Source: Oerskovia enterophila
Lineage (GTDB): Bacteria > Actinomycetota > Actinomycetes > Actinomycetales > Cellulomonadaceae
DNA: 64,000 nucleotides
Direction: 5' to 3'
Assembly: GCF_001692445.1 (NCBI RefSeq)
Contig: NZ_MAQA01000006.1
Span: 50,907-114,906, forward strand
Shown here: in pieces, positions 34,434-43,224 of the stretch
How the letters are laid out: each line of letters opens with the position of its first letter
Numbering within the stretch: position 1 is the stretch's first letter
Notes under the pieces: model-generated
Told to the model about the DNA's origin: nothing
Seen by the model: only the letters and a program-made list of their open reading frames with translations
The model's database searches: none
Program-made: the position numbers and the translations under genes

Positions 34434-35540
34434 ATGACTTCACTCCGGTCCGCCCCGACCCCCGGCGGGCCCCGACGGAAGGTGACCGAGGTTCCTGCAC
34501 TCGCTGTCGCAGCCGTCGCCAAGAGGTTGGGCGTCGCCCCGGCCACCCTCCGTACCTGGGACCGTCGCTACGGTCTGGGTCCCTCCGAGCACACTGCCGG
34601 TTCGCACCGGAGATACACGGCCGACGACGTCGCGCGCCTCGTCATCATGCGTCGCCTCACGCTCGAGGGCGTCGCGCCCGTCGACGCCGCGCGCGCAGCC
34701 CTCGACGCCGACGAGGCAGAGCTCGCGCTCGAGAGCAGCCCGGTCGAGCAGACCGCCGCCACCGACGACGACTCCGCCGAGGCCGGGACCGAGGACGAAC
34801 CGTCGGGCGAGACGCCCGGTGGGGGCCTGCGCCTCCTGCGCGCGGTCCCTCGCGGTGCGGACGACGAACCGGTGCGCGTCGGCGCGATCCGCGCCGCGGG
34901 CGTGTCCGACGTGGTCGACGCCGCGATCTCGTTCGACCAGAAGCGGTGCGACAGGCTCCTGCGCATCGCACCCGGTACCGATCCCGGTCACTGGTGGTCG
35001 ACCCTCGTGGAGCCCGCGCTCCACCGCATCGCCGAGCGTACGTTCCTCGCCTCGCCGGGCGAGATGCCGGAGGTCGTCTTCAGCAACGCGACCCTGGCCG
35101 CGCTGCGCGAGTACACCCAGCAGTCCGAGGCCGCGCTCGTCGCGGGCGGCGGACCTCCGCCCAACCACCCGAGCAGGATGCGGCGGATCGTCCTCATCTT
35201 CGCGGCGCCGGGGGAGCAGGTACCGCTCGCGGCCCACGCGCTCGCCGCTGCCCTGGGGGCCCAGGGGGCGATGGCCCGCATCGTGACCGGGTCGGCCACC
35301 ATGCACCGCTCGCTCGAGCTCGTCGCCATGGTGCGTCCCGCGGCGGTCGCGGTCGTGACGACCCAGCCCCGGCCGGACCTCGACGTCGTGCGGACGGTGC
35401 ACGAGGCGAACCCCGACCTGCCCATCTTCGTCGGGCTCCAGAACGACGAGGCGGCGACGGGCCTGCCTCTCGCGGCGACCGTCCAACGGGTGCGCAGCTT
35501 CACGGGGCTCCTCCACGAGGCGCTCGCCGTCGTCCGGTGA
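34434..35540 (+). CDS. MerR-family regulator with degenerate B12-binding-like domain
   Basis: A 368-residue DNA-binding protein. The MerR winged helix is at about 22-90 (AVAKRLGVAPATLRTWDRRYGLGPSEHTAGSHRRYT can be split into helix-turn-helix and wing). An acidic linker follows. The C-terminal 220 residues resemble the helical plus Rossmann cobalamin domains of CarH/LitR regulators. However, the helical-bundle signature ERW..GE..V..EH reads ERTFLASPGEMPEVVFSN, lacking the Trp and the Glu-His. It may therefore not bind adenosylcobalamin. Target genes unknown; it is upstream of guaB. Confidence 0.82.
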   Translation: MTSLRSAPTPGGPRRKVTEVPALAVAAVAKRLGVAPATLRTWDRRYGLGPSEHTAGSHRRYTADDVARLVIMRRLTLEGVAPVDAARAALDADEAELALESSPVEQTAATDDDSAEAGTEDEPSGETPGGGLRLLRAVPRGADDEPVRVGAIRAAGVSDVVDAAISFDQKRCDRLLRIAPGTDPGHWWSTLVEPALHRIAERTFLASPGEMPEVVFSNATLAALREYTQQSEAALVAGGGPPPNHPSRMRRIVLIFAAPGEQVPLAAHALAAALGAQGAMARIVTGSATMHRSLELVAMVRPAAVAVVTTQPRPDLDVVRTVHEANPDLPIFVGLQNDEAATGLPLAATVQRVRSFTGLLHEALAVVR

Positions 35541-35622
35541 CGCGTGGCACGTGCGCACCGGGGCGGGCCTCCCCGGCTGTCCGGTGGCGGGACGGCCGGG
35601 AATATGTCGGAGGGCCTCGGCG

Positions 35623-37158
<1,536 letters not shown>

Positions 37159-37178
37159 CCCGCTCCTCCCTGACGTCA

Positions 37179-37215
37179 GAACGGGCGTGACCCCTGGTGG
37201 GGGTCACGCCCGTTC
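37179..37215. terminator. bidirectional terminator between guaB and the murA-like gene
   Basis: A perfect 16-bp stem (GAACGGGCGTGACCCC at 37179-37194 with 37200-37215) and a 5-nt loop. The two genes converge on it. Confidence 0.88.
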
Positions 37216-37231
37216 CGGCATGCAGAGGCGG

Positions 37232-38791
37232 TCAGTCGCGGAACGTCTCGATCCGTGCGCCCAGCTCGATGAGGCGCTCCTGGAGCTGCTCGTAGCCGCG
37301 CGAGATGATGTCGACGTTGCGGAGCACCGAGGTGCCCTTCGCGGCGAGCATCCCGAGCAGGATCACGACCGCGGGACGCAGCGCGGGCGGGCAGCTGACC
37401 TCGGCGCCCGACCAGTGGGTGGGGCCCGTGATGTCGAGGCGGTGCGAGTCGAGCAGCCGGACGTCGGCCCCGAGCCGGGTCAGGTCCGTCAGGTGGATGG
37501 CCCTGCCCTCGTAGACCCAGTCGTGGATGAGCGTGTGGCCGCTCGCGCACGCGGCGATGACCGCGAAGAACGGCAGGTTGTCGATGTTGAGCCCCGGGAA
37601 CGGCATGGGGTGGATCTTGTCGATCGGGGCGTGCAGCTCGCTCGGGTGGACCGTCACGTCGACGAGGCGCGTGCGTCCGTTGAGCGCCAGGTACTCGGGC
37701 GTGAGCGAGTAGCGCAGCCCCATCTCGGAGAGCGTCGCGAGCTCGATCTCCATGAACTCGATGGGCACGCGGGCCACGGTGATCTCCGAGCCGGTCACGA
37801 TCCCCGCGGTCAGCAGGCTCATGGCCTCGACCGGGTCCTCGGAGACCGCGTACTCGACGTCGGCGTCGATGTCGGTGCGGCCGTGGATGCGCAGGGTCGT
37901 GGTGCCGATGCCCTCGATGCGGACCCCGACGAGCTCGAGGTAGAAGCACAGGTCCTGGACCATGTAGTTGGGGCTCGCGTTGCGGATCGTGGTGACGCCG
38001 TCGCGCGACGCGGCCGCCATGATCGCGTTCTCCGTGACGGTGTCGCCGCGCTCGGTCAGGACGACGCTCAGGTCCTCCGAGCCGCCCGGGGTCACGAGGG
38101 CCTCGTAGTTGCCCGACGCCGCCGTGACCGACAGCCCGAACGGGCGCAGCGCGATCATGTGCGGCTCGACGGTTCGCGTGCCCAGGTCGCAGCCCCCGGC
38201 GTAGGGGAGGGCGAACTCGCGCTCGAGGCCCAGGAGCGGGCCCAGGAACATGATGATCGATCGAGTGCGACGAGCCGCGTCGACGTCGATCGAGGCCAGG
38301 TCGAGCTGCTCGGGCACGACGATCTCGAGGTCACGGCCGTCGGTCGACCAGGTCGCCTGCACGCCGATGCTGCGCAGGACGTCGACGATGCGGTCGACCT
38401 CGACGATGCGGGCGACGCGCCGCAGCGTGGTCCGGCCGCGGTTGAGCAGCGACGCGCAGAGCAGGGCGACGGCCCCGTTCTTCGAGGAGTTGACCTCGAT
38501 GCGTCCGGACAGCTCGTGCCCGCCGCTGACCCGCAGGTGCGAGTGCTTGGGGGCTCCGAACGTGATGATCTCGGAGTCGAGGGCTGCGCTGATCCGCGCG
38601 AGCATGTCGAGGCTCACGTTCTGCGAGCCCTGCTCGATCCGGTGGATCGCGCTCTGGCTGGTGCCGAGCCTCTCGGCGAGCTGAGCCTGGGTCAGGCCCT
38701 TGTTCTGGCGCGCGCCGCGGATGAGCGCGGCGACCTGTGCGAGGTGCTGGGGTGCTTCGTCGACCATGGTCATGGACCGACCGTAACTCAT
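37232..38791 (-). CDS. XRE-type HTH fused to UDP-GlcNAc 1-carboxyvinyltransferase (MurA-like)
   Basis: A 519-residue fusion. Residues about 18-75 are an XRE/lambda-repressor HTH (GLTQAQLAERLGTSQSAIHRIEQG). From residue 86 on it is an EPSP-synthase fold of MurA type, the enzyme that adds enolpyruvate to UDP-GlcNAc. Lys104-Asn105 (SSKNGA) and loop Cys201 (GGCDLGTRTVEPH) are kept, as are VYEGRAIHLTDLTRLGAD and the HPMPFPGLNIDNLPF region. It could be a second MurA with DNA-binding feedback, or a sensor. The ATG at 38791 fits a -10 CAATAT 7 nt upstream; ATG at 38773 is the alternative. Confidence 0.88.
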   Translation of the reverse strand: MSYGRSMTMVDEAPQHLAQVAALIRGARQNKGLTQAQLAERLGTSQSAIHRIEQGSQNVSLDMLARISAALDSEIITFGAPKHSHLRVSGGHELSGRIEVNSSKNGAVALLCASLLNRGRTTLRRVARIVEVDRIVDVLRSIGVQATWSTDGRDLEIVVPEQLDLASIDVDAARRTRSIIMFLGPLLGLEREFALPYAGGCDLGTRTVEPHMIALRPFGLSVTAASGNYEALVTPGGSEDLSVVLTERGDTVTENAIMAAASRDGVTTIRNASPNYMVQDLCFYLELVGVRIEGIGTTTLRIHGRTDIDADVEYAVSEDPVEAMSLLTAGIVTGSEITVARVPIEFMEIELATLSEMGLRYSLTPEYLALNGRTRLVDVTVHPSELHAPIDKIHPMPFPGLNIDNLPFFAVIAACASGHTLIHDWVYEGRAIHLTDLTRLGADVRLLDSHRLDITGPTHWSGAEVSCPPALRPAVVILLGMLAAKGTSVLRNVDIISRGYEQLQERLIELGARIETFRD

Positions 38792-38804
38792 GCATGAGAT
38801 ATTG
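38787..38804 (-). promoter_or_regulatory. promoter and palindromic operator of the XRE-MurA gene
   Basis: A -10 CAATAT (38804 to 38799) is followed by the perfect 12-bp palindrome CTCATGCATGAG (38787-38798), which covers the expected transcription start and the first codon. A second dyad CTCAT-N7-ATGAG lies at 38856-38872. Autoregulation by the encoded HTH is plausible. Confidence 0.5.
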
Positions 38805-38896
38805 ACGCGTCGATCCTGGCGTGTGGTGGCAGTTTCACGAGATCATCACGCCTGGCTCATCTGTTCTATGAGTTCAAGGCGGTGTGTCGCCGCTGG

Positions 38897-39595
38897 TCAG
38901 GACGGCCAGGCGGTGCTGGCTCCCGCCCCGACGTACCCCTGCTGCTGGCGCCAGGAGTTGAAGTTCTCCGCCCAGGCGCGGTGGGCCGTGATCTGGTGAC
39001 GGTGGAGCGCGTCCAGGTCCTGGTCCACGATCTCCGGGAACGTGCGGGTCATGGCCTCGAGCACGTCGAGGGTCGCCAGGACGTCGACGTCCGCGGTGTG
39101 CAGGTTGCCGCCGTCGAACACGCCGTAGTGCGCGCACAGGTCGCCGAGCTTGCGCTTGCCCTTGCGGTAGCGGTCGAGCGAGCGGTCCAGCACGAGCGGG
39201 TCGATCACGGGGGTGACCTCGCGTCCCAGGCGCTCGCCGAGCGTCGGCAGGGCGTGCCGCGTGAGCTCGGCGTCGAGCAGCGAGAGGTCGAACGCGGCGT
39301 TGAACGCGACGACCGGTACCCCCAGCGCGAGGTCAGCGGCGATGAGCGACGCGATCTCCTCGAGCGCCGGGCCCGGGGCCTCCCCGTGCTCGACCGCGTG
39401 CTCGGTCGAGATCCCGTGGATCGCCGCGGCCTCCGCGGGGATGGGGACGCCCGGGTCGATCAGCCACGTCCGTACCTCGGTGCTCTCGCCCGGCACGCGC
39501 CGGACGAGGGCCGCGGTCACGATGCGGTCGTTGTGGACGTCCACGCCGGTGGTCTCCGTGTCGAAGCCCAGCAGGGGCCTGGTGGTCCAGCTCAT
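38897..39595 (-). CDS. DnaQ-like 3'-5' exonuclease (DEDDh)
   Basis: A 232-residue exonuclease of the DNA polymerase III epsilon family. LLGFDTETTGVDVHNDRIV contains the DxE pair; VVAFNAAFDLSLLDAEL contains the third Asp; LHTADVDVLATLDVLEAM contains the His and final Asp of the DEDDh set. No polymerase or helicase domain is attached, so a role in repair or nucleotide turnover is more likely than replicative proofreading. AAGGAG lies 8 nt before the ATG. It is followed on the same strand by the XRE-MurA gene. Confidence 0.88.
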   Translation of the reverse strand: MSWTTRPLLGFDTETTGVDVHNDRIVTAALVRRVPGESTEVRTWLIDPGVPIPAEAAAIHGISTEHAVEHGEAPGPALEEIASLIAADLALGVPVVAFNAAFDLSLLDAELTRHALPTLGERLGREVTPVIDPLVLDRSLDRYRKGKRKLGDLCAHYGVFDGGNLHTADVDVLATLDVLEAMTRTFPEIVDQDLDALHRHQITAHRAWAENFNSWRQQQGYVGAGASTAWPS

Positions 39596-39876
39596 CGTCG
39601 TGCTCCTTGCGGTGGTCCTGTGGACGGCGGGCCCGGCCGACTGCGCCGTGCCCGACCTGTCCTGGTCTCTGGTGGTGAGCATGCCAGCGGCCACTGACAC
39701 GGGCGCCCGCGCGTGGCACGGGGCGCGTGCGTGGCGTCCAGGGTGAGGCCGGGCCTCGTCCGGCACCGCGGCAGCCGTCGTCGGCCCGGCCCGTCCGGCG
39801 GGCTCCAGGGTGCCCGGGGCTGGACGTGCGGAGTCCACCCGGCGGCACGGGCGGGCGGGGGAGCGGCGTGGGCCGG
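39596..39876. other. intergenic region without a recognised gene (exonuclease - guaB3)
   Basis: About 290 nt of GC-rich DNA between divergent genes. The frames that cross it are extensions of the neighbours, not conserved proteins. I see no RNA gene or strong hairpin, only the guaB3 -10 at its right end. Confidence 0.5.
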
Positions 39877-39882
39877 TATCCT
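39877..39882 (+). promoter_or_regulatory. -10 element of leaderless guaB3
   Basis: TATCCT lies 6 nt before the GTG at 39889. Confidence 0.45.
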
Positions 39883-39888
39883 CGTCGG

Positions 39889-41013
39889 GTGAGCAACGAG
39901 ATCGAGATCGGTCGTGGCAAGCGCGGACGGCGCGCCTTCTCCTTCGACGACATCGCCGTGGTCCCGTCCCGGCGTACGCGTGACCCGGAGGACGTGTCGG
40001 TGGGGTGGCAGATCGACGCCTACCACTTCGACCTGCCGATCCTGGCCGCACCCATGGACTCCGTCATGAGCCCGTCGACCGCGGTCGCCCTGGGCAATGC
40101 GGGCGGACTGGGCGTCCTGGACCTCGAGGGCCTGTGGACGCGCTACGAGAACCCGGAGCCGATCCTCGCGGAGATCGCGACGCTCGACGCCGCGAGCGCG
40201 ACGCGTCGCATGCAGGAGGTGTACGCCGAGCCCATCAAGGCCGAGCTGATCACCCAGCGACTCAAGGAGATCCGCGCGACGGGCGTCACGGTCGCCGGCG
40301 CGCTGTCCCCGCAGCGCACGCAGGAGTTCTACAAGACGGTCGTGGACGCCGGCGTGGACCTGTTCGTCATCCGTGGCACCACGGTCTCGGCCGAGCACGT
40401 CTCGGGCAACGCCGAGCCGCTCAACCTCAAGCGCTTCATCTACGAGCTGGACGTCCCCGTGGTCGTCGGTGGCGCCTCGACGTACACCGCGGCCCTGCAC
40501 CTCATGCGTACGGGTGCCGCGGGCGTCCTCGTCGGGTTCGGCGGCGGCGCGGCGCACACGACGCGCGTGAGCCTCGGCATCCACGCCCCCATGGCGACGG
40601 CCGTCGCGGACGTCGCGGCTGCCCGCCGTGACTACCTCGACGAGTCGGGCGGCCGGTACGTGCACGTCATCGCCGACGGCGGCGTGGGCCGCTCGGGCGA
40701 CCTGGTCAAGGCCGTCGCGTGCGGTGCGGACGCCGTGATGCTGGGTGCCGCCCTGGCGCGCGCCTCCGAGGCTCCCGGGCGTGGTTGGCACTGGGGTTCC
40801 GAGGCTCACCACCCGCAGCTTCCCCGCGGCGAGCGCGTGAGCGTCGGCACGGCCGGCACGCTCGACGAGATCCTGTTCGGCCCGGGTCGCCAGGCCGACG
40901 GCACGCTCAACCTCGTGGGTGCGCTCAAGCGCGCCATGGCCACGACGGGCTACTCCGACCTCAAGGAGTTCCAGCGCGTCGAGGTCGTCGTCTCGCCGTA
41001 CCAGCCGCGCTGA
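39889..41013 (+). CDS. guaB3: GuaB3 family IMP dehydrogenase-related protein
   Basis: A 374-residue TIM-barrel protein of the IMPDH/GMP reductase superfamily without CBS domains. It starts SNEIEIGRGKRGRRAFSFDDIAVVPSRRTRD, exactly as actinobacterial GuaB3. DLPILAAPMDSVMSPSTAVALG, VPVVVGGASTYTAALHLMRTGAAGVLVGFGGGAAHTTR-type sequence and VIADGGVGRSGDLVKAVACGADAVMLG follow. The usual Cys loop GPGS(I)CTTR reads GFGGGAAHTTR, so normal IMPDH chemistry is not expected. GuaB3 is reported as a GMP reductase-like enzyme in cyanobacteria; its actinobacterial role is less clear. Confidence 0.93.
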   Translation: MSNEIEIGRGKRGRRAFSFDDIAVVPSRRTRDPEDVSVGWQIDAYHFDLPILAAPMDSVMSPSTAVALGNAGGLGVLDLEGLWTRYENPEPILAEIATLDAASATRRMQEVYAEPIKAELITQRLKEIRATGVTVAGALSPQRTQEFYKTVVDAGVDLFVIRGTTVSAEHVSGNAEPLNLKRFIYELDVPVVVGGASTYTAALHLMRTGAAGVLVGFGGGAAHTTRVSLGIHAPMATAVADVAAARRDYLDESGGRYVHVIADGGVGRSGDLVKAVACGADAVMLGAALARASEAPGRGWHWGSEAHHPQLPRGERVSVGTAGTLDEILFGPGRQADGTLNLVGALKRAMATTGYSDLKEFQRVEVVVSPYQPR

Positions 41014-41522
41014 TGGCTCCGGGCCGCATCCGCGACGGGGTCGCTCTCACGAACGCCCTCGCCGCGGGTGCGCCCGACGCCGCGACCGAGCACCTGCGGG
41101 TCGGCGGCGTGGACTTCCGTGAGATCGCCGACGACGACGTCGAGCAGGTCGTCGCCCTGTGGGACGAGTGCGGTCTGGTGCGCCCGTGGAACGACGCCCA
41201 CCGGGACGTCGCGGACGCGCGGGCCAACCCGACGTCCACCGTCCTGCTCGCGCACAGCGAGGGCGGGGCCGTCGTCGCGACGGCGCTGGCCGGCTACGAG
41301 GGGCACCGCGGCTGGATCTACTACGTGGCGGTGGCGCCCGCGCTCCGGGGCGCGGGACTCGGCAGGGATGCCGTCGTGGCGGCCGAGGCGTGGCTTGTGG
41401 CAGCCGGCGCCCGCAAGGTGCGGCTCATGGTCCGCACGACCAACGCCCCCGTCCTGGGGTTCTACGAGCAGCTGGGCTACTCCGACGCCGAGTGCACGGT
41501 CCTGGGGCGAGACCTCGTCTGA
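41013..41522 (+). CDS. GNAT family N-acetyltransferase
   Basis: A 169-residue acetyltransferase. VDFREIADDDVEQVVALWDECGLVRPWNDAHRD is typical of the YpeA-like branch. The acetyl-CoA loop is APALRGAGLGRDAVVAAE (RGAGLG), and VRTTNAPVLGFYEQLGYSDAECTVLG closes the domain. The ATG overlaps the guaB3 stop (TGATG), so translation is coupled, although a functional link to purines is not evident. The first 30 residues are poorly conserved and a later start is possible. Substrate unknown. Confidence 0.85.
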   Translation: MAPGRIRDGVALTNALAAGAPDAATEHLRVGGVDFREIADDDVEQVVALWDECGLVRPWNDAHRDVADARANPTSTVLLAHSEGGAVVATALAGYEGHRGWIYYVAVAPALRGAGLGRDAVVAAEAWLVAAGARKVRLMVRTTNAPVLGFYEQLGYSDAECTVLGRDLV

Positions 41523-41556
41523 GCCGGACCAGTGCGTCGGGACCGGCGCCGAGCCC

Positions 41557-41598
41557 GAGCGCGACCGGTCGGCTCGGCCGAGCCGACCGGTCGCGCTC
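41557..41598. terminator. perfect 42-bp palindrome between the GNAT and SDR genes
   Basis: Two 21-nt arms with no spacer (arm begins GAGCGCGACCGGTCGG). It lies between convergent genes, 35 nt from each stop, so it should terminate both. Confidence 0.75.
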
Positions 41599-41632
41599 CG
41601 GTGCTGCGCCCTCGCTCTCGCCGGGTCGGCCG

Positions 41633-42394
41633 TCAGATCGTCGACCAGCCGCCGTCGGACATCAGGAGAGCACCGTTGACGTTGGCGGAGTCCTCGGACA
41701 GCAGCCACGTGATCGAGGCCGCGAGCTGCTCGGCGGTCGCAGGCGCGGGCACGGTCGCCTGCATGATCGGGCCCAGGCGCTGGGCGCCCAGCTCGGAGCG
41801 GAACGGCGCCTCGATGTTGGTCGCGACGGCCCCCGGGGCGACCGCGTTGACCCGCACGCCTGCCGGGCCGTAGAAGAGCGCGGTGCTCTTGGTGAGGCCG
41901 ACGACCGCGTGCTTGGAGGTCGCGTAGGGCGTGCCCGACGCGCCGGCGCGGATGCTGGCCTCGCTCGCGACGTTGACGATCCGTCCGTGGCCGGCCTCGA
42001 CCATCGCGGGCAGCACGGCGCGCATGAGCTTCATGGGTGCGGTCACGTTGATGCGCAGGACACGCTCCCACAGGGCGTCGTCGATCTCTGCCGTGGGGAC
42101 GAACGCGTCCATGATCCCGGCGTTGTTGACGAGGCCCGTGATGCGTCCTTCGCCGACCTCGACGATCTGCGCGATCACCGCGTCGTCGGACACGTCGCCC
42201 ACGACGGTCGTCAGGGGGGCGTCGCCGACCTCTACGCTGAGCGCATCGAGCCGTTCGGCGTCGAGGTCGCTCGCGATGACGCGGGCGCCCTCGGCGAGGA
42301 GCCGGGTCGCGGTGGCCTTGCCGATGCCGGAGCCTGCGCCGGTGACGACGACGGTCGCTCCTGCGAAGCGGTTCGGGATGGTCGACGTGGTCAT
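41633..42394 (-). CDS. SDR family NAD(P)-dependent oxidoreductase
   Basis: A 253-residue classical short-chain dehydrogenase. The nucleotide loop is VVTGAGSGIGKATATRL (residues about 16-32), with ASDLDAER indicating an NAD preference, NNAG in GLVNNAGIMDAF, the catalytic Ser in IVNVASEASI and the YATSK pair (Tyr, Lys). ALLMSDGGWST is the typical C-terminus. Substrate unknown. It is divergent from a TetR gene with a shared 93-nt gap, and is therefore the likely target of that repressor. Confidence 0.92.
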   Translation of the reverse strand: MTTSTIPNRFAGATVVVTGAGSGIGKATATRLLAEGARVIASDLDAERLDALSVEVGDAPLTTVVGDVSDDAVIAQIVEVGEGRITGLVNNAGIMDAFVPTAEIDDALWERVLRINVTAPMKLMRAVLPAMVEAGHGRIVNVASEASIRAGASGTPYATSKHAVVGLTKSTALFYGPAGVRVNAVAPGAVATNIEAPFRSELGAQRLGPIMQATVPAPATAEQLAASITWLLSEDSANVNGALLMSDGGWSTI

Positions 42395-42450
42395 GATGGG
42401 GTCCTTCCGCCGGATGGAGGGACCGGGTGCGGCCCCTGTAACCTTTTTAA

Positions 42451-42459
42451 CACTGAGTG
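42451..42459. promoter_or_regulatory. candidate TetR operator between the SDR and TetR genes
   Basis: CACTGAGTG is a perfect 9-bp dyad centred in the divergent promoter region, flanked by AT-rich TTTTTAA and CATAAAG. Confidence 0.4.
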
Positions 42460-42487
42460 CCATAAAGAAATGCCTCGAGGAGATGTG

Positions 42488-43102
42488 ATGTCGGAGACAA
42501 CCGCGCGCCGAGGTCGGCCGGCCACCGTCGACCGGGACCGGGTGGCGGCCACGGCCCTGCGCCTCTTCACCGACGAGGGGTTCGGCAACGTGACGATGGA
42601 CGACGTCGCGCGCGCGTGCGGCGTCGCCCGACGGACCCTGTTCCGCCTGTTCCCCTCCAAGGCCGCGATGGTCTGGGGCGGGTCGGGCGAGGCCCGCGAG
42701 ACCATCACGGGCGCGCTCGACGCCGCGGGCGACGTCGGGCTGCCCGAGGCCCTCGACCTGGTGCGGGACGCGTTCGTGGCGTCGTCGACCTTCCCGCCCG
42801 AGGCGCTCGAGGTCACGCGCCAGCGGCTGTGCCTCATCGCGGCGGACGAGGAGCTCCTCTCCTGGGGCACGTCGAGCATCGGGACCTCGGCCGTCCTGGT
42901 CGCGGAGTTCCTGGGCCGGGCCGAGGGGGCCGCGGAGCCCTCGTTGCGCGCCCGGTCGCTGGCCGCGGCGTGCGCCGCGGCGAACTTCGCGGCGCTCGTC
43001 TGGTGGGCGCAGCACGCCCCCGAGCGGGACCCGGCCCGGGTCGTCGAGGAAGCGCTCACGCACCTGCTCGAGGGCGCGCGCACCTGGGCCGCGCAGGCCT
43101 GA
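42488..43102 (+). CDS. TetR/AcrR family transcriptional regulator
   Basis: A 204-residue repressor. The HTH is at about 17-60: RVAATALRLFTDEGFGNVT, then MDDVARACGVARRTLFRLFPSK. The C-terminal ligand domain is all-helical with no family-specific motif I recognise. The ATG at 42488 has GAGGAG 5-6 nt upstream; an in-frame ATG at 42470 lacks a ribosome binding site. The divergent position from the SDR gene suggests it controls that gene and itself. Confidence 0.92.
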   Translation: MSETTARRGRPATVDRDRVAATALRLFTDEGFGNVTMDDVARACGVARRTLFRLFPSKAAMVWGGSGEARETITGALDAAGDVGLPEALDLVRDAFVASSTFPPEALEVTRQRLCLIAADEELLSWGTSSIGTSAVLVAEFLGRAEGAAEPSLRARSLAAACAAANFAALVWWAQHAPERDPARVVEEALTHLLEGARTWAAQA

Positions 43103-43211
43103 GCCGGGCGTGGCGTCCGCCGGCGGTCCTGCCGCGCCTCCCGGCGCTGCGCCCGGACGGTGAGGCCAGGGGGATTGTGTGAAGGATGTCCTGCGTGGGG
43201 GCGGTGACGCG

Positions 43212-43217
43212 TAACCT
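43212..43217 (+). promoter_or_regulatory. -10 element of the leaderless aldehyde dehydrogenase gene
   Basis: TAACCT lies 7 nt before the ATG at 43225. Confidence 0.4.
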
Positions 43218-43224
43218 GTCACGC

